Positions 57,701 through 64,000 of a DNA stretch of 64,000 nt are shown here, one piece after another (within the stretch, counting starts at the first letter, position 1; every line of letters starts with the position of its first letter). Below the pieces are notes generated by a model, which was not told the origin of the DNA, did no database searches, and worked only from the letters and a program-made list of their open reading frames with translations. This stretch comes from Eucalyptus grandis. Its lineage: Eukaryota > Streptophyta > Magnoliopsida > Myrtales > Myrtaceae. The translations under genes were made by a program, and so were the position numbers. The stretch covers positions 7,830,559 to 7,894,558 of the forward strand of contig NC_052614.1 in assembly GCF_016545825.1 (NCBI RefSeq). The letters run 5' to 3'.

Positions 57701-58090
57701 TCTCAATTTCCTAAGGAGGGATATGATGCTTCATCGCCAAATCTGCATGACTATGCTGATGTGCCATCGTCTGCCTTTACTCCATCTGATCGTGCAGAAG
57801 CCTGTACGCAGACTGATAATTCAGCAGATATTCACAGAATCCTTGATGTTCTCTTGGAAATGCGAGGTCAGATATATGCTCTAGGATGCGAAGTTTAGAA
57901 TTTACAGAATGCAGGTCAAGCTTCTTCAGTTTCCTTGAATGATCATATCCAAGCCCTTGCTCTTCAGATTCAAGCAACTGTTAAGGGTGAAGAGGTGGCT
58001 CAACTGAAGGAAGAATTGAAAAAGCTGGAAGGCATCGTCCAGTCAATGGGAGATTTCCAGCTTGTTCGTGTTCCCAAGCAATCTTGACTC
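57701..58090 (+). pseudogene. Sire extra (env-like) ORF, C-terminal part
   Basis: After the TSD the frame reads FPKEGYDASSPNLHDYADVP, RILDVLLEMRGQIYALGCEV, a stop, then DHIQALALQIQATVKGEEVA and QLKEELKKLEGIVQSMGDFQ with heptad-like spacing, ending VPKQS at 58086. It is continuous with 54292 except for a frame change near 54240. A coiled-coil C-terminus is inferred. Confidence 0.72.
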
Positions 58091-58452
58091 TATTCTATTT
58101 CCATTTTCAACCTTTTTTATGATGACAAAAAGGGGGAGAGATGCGAGATTTGAAAACTTTGAACTCAAATTTGTTGAACTTTTAGTTTGTTTTGATGTTT
58201 GACTTGACTTGTGTGTCTGGATGTGGACTGAATTTGGATTTGGATTTGACTGCTTATATTAAGTACTATTGATATCTTATGAATAGCTTTACTCTCATGC
58301 AAGACTAACCTATTTTCTGTGGTTGCAGATTCTAGTGTTATCATTAAGCCATTAATCTTTATGAGATATCCATATTTGCTTGAGTAATGTTTTGCAGGTC
58401 AAAGTTATTCAAATCTGCAGGAAAGTTTTGTCACCATCAAAAATGGGGAGAT
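58091..58452 (+). promoter_or_regulatory. Sire 3' untranslated region and polypurine tract
   Basis: GACAAAAAGGGGGAGAGATG at about 58123-58142 is a purine tract typical of Sire 3' regions. The true tract next to the 3' LTR is AAAAATGGGGAGAT (58439-58452). Confidence 0.75.
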
Positions 58453-59368
58453 TGTTGGAGAAATCTTTCGGAATATTTTGAAGTGACAAAACGTTTCCAT
58501 CGTCTAGTCTGAAGATTTGCAAACTCTACTATTTAAAGTCTGAAGACCTCCGAACTGCCAGACTCAAGACTAAAGTTTATTCTCATTGACAGTTTCTAAT
58601 CCGTTGAAGAAAGGCTATCCAGAACTGAGTGTTTCATTAAGGATTTGGCCTTATCGACTGGAGAAGATCTCTTGGCTGGATATGACATAACGGATTCCTT
58701 TATTCAAATCAAGATTGATTAAGGATCGGATGATTGGCGAAGTATACTTGGAAGGTTCTACTTATGGAAACCGAGATCCTGATTGTATGGGCGAACATGA
58801 TTGATGGGCTATCGACATGTTCCTTTAATAGCTCGAATGATCTTCCTAATTGATTTTGTCCAACGAGAAGATTGGAAGAATTCCTTTGGTAAGTGCCAAC
58901 GGGTATGATGGCATAAAGGAGTATATAAGGAAGACGTTCCAGTTGTTCAAGAGTGTGCACGATAGAAGAATTCCAAAGTCTGAAGCTCATTGTTCCTAGT
59001 CAATTCATTTACTGAGCGAAATCTTGTACGCAAAAGAGAGTCTATACTTTGAGATACCTTGAGGAAGTGTGGTAGAGTATCTATACTGTGAAATCAAGGG
59101 AAAGCATTGCTGTAACATCTCTTTTGTTCATAGTGAAATCCAGCCGATGGGCTGTCAGTGCGGAAGAGTGGACGTAGGCTTGGAATAAGCCGAACCACTA
59201 TAAACTTTGTGTTCATTTCTCTTCCCTACTCTCTGCTTTACTTTGATCATAATTCGTTTTGTTAAATGAGAACTTCCTTTCTATTGTCTGCCTAGTATTA
59301 CTCTCTTATCTCGAAAAATTGTTTTTACACCTATTCACCCCCTCTAGGTGCTTATACTAGCTATATCA
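58453..59368 (+). repeat. Sire 3' LTR, 916 bp
   Basis: It begins TGTTGGAGAAATCTTTCGG and ends TACTAGCTATATCA, followed by the TSD copy TTCCT. It differs from the 5' LTR by scattered substitutions and a few small indels (near 46380/58475 and 46490/58573). Confidence 0.94.
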
Positions 59369-59373
59369 TTCCT

Positions 59374-61979
59374 TTCTTTTCGGATATGGACATGTGTGAA
59401 AGGTGACCTTGACCTACATAGACGAAATGTGTCACCACAAAATGGTCCCAAGCTGTATCCCACAATTCCCTAAAAGCAGCACGTCAACTTTAAAGACTTC
59501 ATCTCTTCTTCTTTTCTCTCTCTCTCTTCCCCCTCTGAACTTTTTTTTTTTCCGTCTCTTCCACTCTCCCCGAGGAATCTCCACCAATTAGTAGGTTCGA
59601 TTTGATCTAATCTACAAGAATGATTTCTTTATTATTATTTTTTATCAATAACTATAAATTCCAATTAATTGTTATCTTTGATTCCATGGATTATACCTAT
59701 TTGTACAAATACCTAGTCATTCCCACTTGATAATAAATATAGACCAATAAGCATATCTTGGGTTGGTATGGAAATGGGAACCCTGATAGCTAGAGACAAG
59801 AGTTGAAGCCCCAAAGGGCGAATTGGGAATTTTTTTAATAGGAGATCAGAGTGGGTGGAAAATTCATCCACCTGATTTTATCAATTTGCAAATTCTTCCT
59901 CAATTAATGAAAAGAATGAAATTGGCCGATATTATGACAATACTAGGTAGCATAGTATTGTATATGCCAATTGCCATTTAGCTAATAAGCCCGTGGATAT
60001 TGAGGTTCCGCTTGGAGTTCACTCCTAGAAATATAGTCATCCTTATTCCCTCATGTCAATCCCACGAGCCTCCTTGGGGGAGGGGGATTGGATATGATCT
60101 AGATCTCTCCCTCCTCCCCCTAGTTCCTTTTTCCTTTTACTTCCTTTTTTCTTTTTCTAATTCTCTCGATTTAGTTTTAGACCTGGGAGCTTTGCTCTCC
60201 CGATTTTATATCTTGGAGCTTTTCTCTATGATCTAATTCTAGATTTTGAAGTTTTAATAAATAAGTGCTCCGCCTCCAGTTTCAATAGTGTTCACAGCAA
60301 TTTTAGTGTCAACTCTGTGCTCATTCAACATATTTTCATTCAAAGTTTTGGCATCTCGCATTGGTTACAAGGCTCGCTCTCACAAATGTCATATCTGAAA
60401 TTTTTCAATATATTTATGTTGTCTCTGTATGGTGATGGTGTTGGGGACGTCGAACCTAGGTGCACACTACCTAAAAGCAAAGCCATAATTATATATGGAG
60501 ATCTCGGTGTATGCTTATCAATGATACTCTTTGTTGTGTAATTCGGTGACTAGCCATCGATCATTTCACTTAGATCCAATTACAAATCTATTCTTGAAGA
60601 CGAGCTTGTGATGATCTCTGTCAACCATGTTTTGATGAAATGCCTTGATTTATGGTTTTTTGCTTATTTTAGAGCCCTATGGGTTTGTTTTGTTATTGTG
60701 ACTTTTGAGATTCCCTTTCATGTATTATGATCTTATTTGACACTGCACATTACCTAATTCTTCAGGAGGATTATTCAACTTTATGAATTGTGTTAGAAGA
60801 CACTTGAAATGAGCAATAGTGTTATAAGTGCATTTGCAATTAGTCTTCCTACCAAAATAGTCGCAAATGATTTAGAGCCAGCAAAAGACACTAAGCATAA
60901 TGTGCGATTAGCAGTCTTGCTATAAAAAAAATTTTCCCATTTTTGTTCGAAAACCAGTTAGCATTTGAAGGTATGTTCAGCAAAAAGAAATTATCATAAA
61001 TTAGAGAAGGGAAAGATAATTTATGAACAGCAAGATAACATCGGGATGTCGTTACTAGTAATTATCCAGCATTATTACAATTTTCTTCAATTAGTCAAAA
61101 TTGGTAGTTGATTATTTTGTATTATTCCATTATTAGTAATAGCTTACTTTTATATTTCGTAACTCAACAATGGAATTACTAAATAATCTTCTTAAGGGTA
61201 ATTTTCCTTAACTAGTCATAACTTGTAGTTCCCGTCCTTAATAATTATACCTCCAGCAATTGTAACTTGCCTGAATCATCATGATCTCAATCGCATGTCA
61301 AACTGGTTCTTTCCCTTTTGTGTGGTGATTGAGCTAATACAGTTTGAAACAAAAATTTCCTATCTCATAGCAATAAACTATTGGGATAGTAAGGTACTTG
61401 AAATTGTCATAAGAGGCTCAGCTTATAATCAATTATTGACATTGACAATTGTAAGTCAGTCGCTAGTCCGTGTAGGTGGTAGGTAGTTCTCTACTTCTAT
61501 AGATAATAAATTACCTCAAGTTATTGTAAGCTCGAAAGATCATAATGATTATAATTTTTATTGAGATATCTAAGCAACCTAAAGTTTACTTTTGATTTTG
61601 CTATTCTTAGTAAATCTACATAAATGATCCTTCAACATAATCAATGGATCCTATCTATAACTAATAATCCTTTCAACTATCGTAATTTTTTTGTGATTAA
61701 TCATAAAACTTGCAATTCCACTAGAACAAACTTCCTTAATTGTCAATAAATTATCGCTTTAATATGTTCAGGTTAAACAATATAAAATTGATCCCATGGC
61801 TGAGATTTTTGGACTTTAAATCCGATAATTAATTTTTTTTTAAACTGCCACAAATCAAATCAAATTAAACAGCCAGTCAATACACATCTAAACTCCATCT
61901 TTACATAAATTCAACACTCTTAAAACATTTATTGTTTTCACAAGCACATACCATGCTCTAATGCATCATAGCTAAGTTG
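59374..61979. other. Intergenic DNA between Sire and ankyrin gene 3
   Basis: No gene is seen. 59380-59500 and 60725-60850 are further copies of the cluster's intergenic unit (GACCTTGACCTACATAG; GCACATTACCTAATTCTTCA). 60090-60240 is a CCTCCC- and TTTTCC-rich stretch with short open frames not supported by motif. 61000-61800 is AT-rich, with loose resemblance to 5700-6200. Confidence 0.6.
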
Positions 61980-62087
61980 TCTAATCGGCACACTGAACAA
62001 CACATACACTATAGCATCTTCTCTTTTAGGGCCTAGGTCTCAGGGCGCTTCTTCTGGAACAAACACATTTGCAGCTGTATACAGCCA

Positions 62088-63853
62088 CTAAACCGCATGA
62101 CTCTCTGGCCTGCGTTCTGCCCAGCGTCCGCGGACGAAATTTCGGACCTTGCGTACCAATTTCAGGATTAAGCGAATGAAGTGGCACAGAAAAAGAAAAG
62201 CCATCAATCCAATCCATGCTTGCACTGCAAGTGCAACTGCAATAACGAAAGTTGTCACTTGTTTCTTCGGTGTGACGACGAATACGGAGATGAAATAAGT
62301 TGCCGCCATGAAGGTTATCGCAACCCACGTAACCAACATTGCAAGCCATGTGGTGATCCGATGCCGCTTTAAAGGAAGACCACTTATGAAAATCATAATG
62401 ATGCTAAGTGATGCGATGAAACTTATCGTGTTACATGTTATGAAACCGTTGTACACATCTGGGTACTCCTTCGCCATTATAGATGTGCCCGCACTCTTTT
62501 CTGTGTCCGCACTCTGTTCTGTGCCCGCACTCTGTTCTGTACCGTGTGCATCACTCGGCTCCATCGCACTCGGCTCCATCGCACTCGGCTCCATCGCCAT
62601 TCTAGATATGCCTGCACTATGTTTTGTAGTTTCTCCATCACTCGGGGAATTTGCTTGCAAAAGGCCACCTGGTGGGGTAATACTGATTTGGAATGCCATG
62701 GTAGCTAGCAATGTCGCTACCACCATTAACGTCTTATGCATATTGTTTTGCCATTTTCTCTTTCTTTCCGCACTTTCGCCTTGTGCTAATAGGTCGAGTG
62801 CTGTGAAGCCATCGGAGTTCTTAATGTTTCGTTTAACTCCTTTATTAGTCAGGAAGAGCATAGTCTGCACAAAAATAACACCAGAATGTACCAATGGGGG
62901 TCAAATTTGAACTAGATAAGCCCACGCACATACTTTTCAGGATTAACTTTGCTACTAACATTTTTCAGGCCTCTAATATTTGTGAATTTATTTGATGCCT
63001 TCAAAAGGGATACTCATCCCTTGTTGAAACTCTTTTGCTATCTCCAATTTGATGTTCCTTCTGATGTAGGTAAAATTAGTATCAAAATAGCGTGAAGTGT
63101 AAAGTTGTAGTGAATTATATGGACCAAGGACTTCCTCCTTTTTTAAATATCATAACCTGCGATGATTTATAAATGGATATCTTTTAGCTTATGAATATTC
63201 TAGAACACTCACATATCCTAGAATCGCCTTTTCTTATTACTAAGCTCACTAAATTTGACCAGTGCATAGGTTTGGTTGTATGAACATACCTTAGTTTCTC
63301 CATATGTAGCAGCCAAATGCAAAATCGTGTTACCGTCTTTGTCCCGTTTGTTGATGACACCATTGGGTAAGATATCTATCAAAAATTTCAAAACTTCTAG
63401 TCTGTTATGCATCACACATAAATGCAGGATTGTCTGGTCATGTTCGACATAATTACTGGCTGCTTTACGTCTCTTTTGAACCAAGTATTCCAACACATCC
63501 ACATGGCCTTTCATGGCCGCGACATGAAGAGGGTTTCTTCCATGATCGTCACAGACATCACACACATCAGGTTCGGCTCTTAACAAGCTTACCACTATGT
63601 TAAGGTATCCTTTTGCTGCCGCGAGATGAAGAGGGGTTGATCCCTGAGAATCTTGCTTTTTTGCCAGCTCGGCCTTCCGAGCTAGGACCTCTTCCACGAA
63701 ATCCAAGTGTCCGAGCATGGCTGCAATGTGCAGAGGAGTCTCATCTTGATTCCCAGTCATGTTTTTATTGAGAAGCAGCTCATCTTTTGCGAGCAACTCA
63801 CGCAAAAAAGGCACATCCCCTTTTACAGCGGCTATGTGGAGGTCGAGTTCCAT
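62088..63853 (-). CDS. Ankyrin-repeat/PGG membrane protein (gene 3), intact
   Basis: Minus-strand join of exon 1, 63853-63290 (188 codons), and exon 2, 62864-62088 (258 codons plus stop); 446 residues. The donor is CTAAG/GTATGTTC and the acceptor TTTTTGTGCAG; both exons are in phase 0, and the join falls inside the fifth repeat (GNTILHLAATYGETK then TMLFLTNKGV). Five clear ankyrin repeats follow a short first one (residues about 37-66, 71-100, 105-134, 139-170, 173-205), each with TPLHxAA-like consensus. RKRKWQNNMHKTLM opens the PGG domain with the PPGG motif at about 252-255. Hydrophobic segments lie at about 231-249, 328-351, 359-386 and 391-418. The loop 275-315 has tandem MEPSA and GTEQSA repeats. 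Family members such as ACD6, ITN1 and BDA1 act at membranes in defence and salt responses; the role here is unknown. Genes 1 and 2 are broken copies. Confidence 0.92.
62865..63289 (-). other. Intron of ankyrin gene 3
   Basis: 425 bp with GT/AG ends (GTATGTTCATAC ... TTGTGCAG). Gene 2 (35145-35553, 409 bp) and gene 1 (19704-20899, about 430 bp without its Mutator-like element) have the same intron. It carries the unoccupied site for that element near 63158. Confidence 0.88.
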
Positions 63854-63929
63854 GTTTGGACCTCTTGAAAGAGAGTTTCGTAATTGGATCTGAGAGTTTC
63901 GGAATACTCATTCCTCCATTTGGAAACTG

Positions 63930-63941
63930 GAATATATACTA
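63930..63941 (-). promoter_or_regulatory. Putative TATA box of ankyrin gene 3
   Basis: On the minus strand AGTATATATTCC lies about 80 bp upstream of the start codon. The corresponding place in gene 2 reads GGTTTATATTTG. Confidence 0.45.
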
Positions 63942-64000
63942 TCACGACCAAGTCACCTTCGGAGTAGGCTTGACGAAGACCGAAAAATGATTGGTAGATC

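Larger units (their letters stand above)
46360..59368 (+). mobile_element. Sire/Maximus-type copia with env-like ORF
   Basis: LTRs are 46360-47279 and 58453-59368. The TSD is TTCCT at 46355-46359 and 59369-59373. The primer-binding site is at 47281 and the polypurine tract at 58437-58452. Internal order: gag, protease, integrase, RT-RNase H, an additional ORF, and a long 3' part. The full span is 13,009 bp, about 9.6 kb without the 3.4-kb gypsy solo LTR. The long gag, extra ORF after pol and RT sequence place it in the Sire/Maximus lineage. All frames carry stops. Confidence 0.93.

Noticed and set aside
59759..59880. Possible second SINE (AGAGTTGAAGCCCC resembles a B box)
   Set aside because: No matching A box, no A-tail and no TSD were found.
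60000..60541. Two short plus-strand frames upstream of gene 3
   Set aside because: They have low-complexity stretches, no motif and no splice context.

Overview
The window looks like nuclear DNA of a eudicot plant, probably woody (Myrtales is possible but not shown). It carries plant-type LTR retrotransposons primed by initiator tRNA-Met, a Cassandra TRIM, an insert of plastid DNA, and a small cluster of ankyrin-repeat/PGG membrane-protein genes of the ACD6/ITN1/BDA1 type that plants expand in tandem. Most of the 64 kb is transposon sequence. No bacterial or viral system and no CRISPR array was seen.

The framework is a minus-strand cluster of three related ankyrin/PGG genes, each with two exons. 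Gene 3 (62088-63853) is intact, with a predicted 446-residue product. Gene 2 is a pseudogene spread over 34360-35979 and 43243-43394. Gene 1 is a pseudogene spread over 6750-7204, 19473-19703 and 20900-21248. Because the copies are so alike, each one shows the unoccupied site of elements inserted in another, so several insertions can be dated relative to the duplication and their target-site duplications (TSDs) read directly.

Layout: 1-1744 is a Sire-type copia LTR edge and a decayed copia integrase/RT. 1745-3460 is a GC-rich, LTR-like stretch with a CA microsatellite. 3478-4610 is a Mutator-like element with a 10-bp TSD. 4621-6749 is a tandem duplication and AT-rich intergenic DNA. 7205-19467 is a nest of gypsy chromovirus (Tekay/Del-like) LTRs with one antisense element inside a plus-strand LTR, all inside the PGG exon of gene 1. 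20016-20769 is a second Mutator-like element in the gene 1 intron. 21309-26316 is a complete but decayed minus-strand copia. 27769-28440 is a MITE-like element. 29493-30067 is a SINE holding a 318-bp plastid rps3 fragment between 41-bp direct repeats. 33414-34360 is a PIF/Harbinger-like element in the stop codon of gene 2. 35985-43237 is a copia in exon 1 of gene 2. 44272-44866 is a Cassandra-like TRIM with a 5S-rRNA-like segment. 46360-59368 is a Sire/Maximus copia with an additional env-like ORF, itself split by a 3.4-kb gypsy solo LTR at 54293-57700. 61980-64000 is gene 3 and its 5' flank.

Only gene 3 is likely to make a host protein. The retroelement reading frames all carry stops or frameshifts, so none looks autonomous. 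I did not find a new biochemical system. The unusual items are the plastid fragment in a SINE with a long duplication, the antisense LTR hairpin inside a gene exon, the MITE that rebuilt a stop codon, and the Sire env-like ORF. All boundaries and TSDs were read by eye; nothing was aligned by computer.
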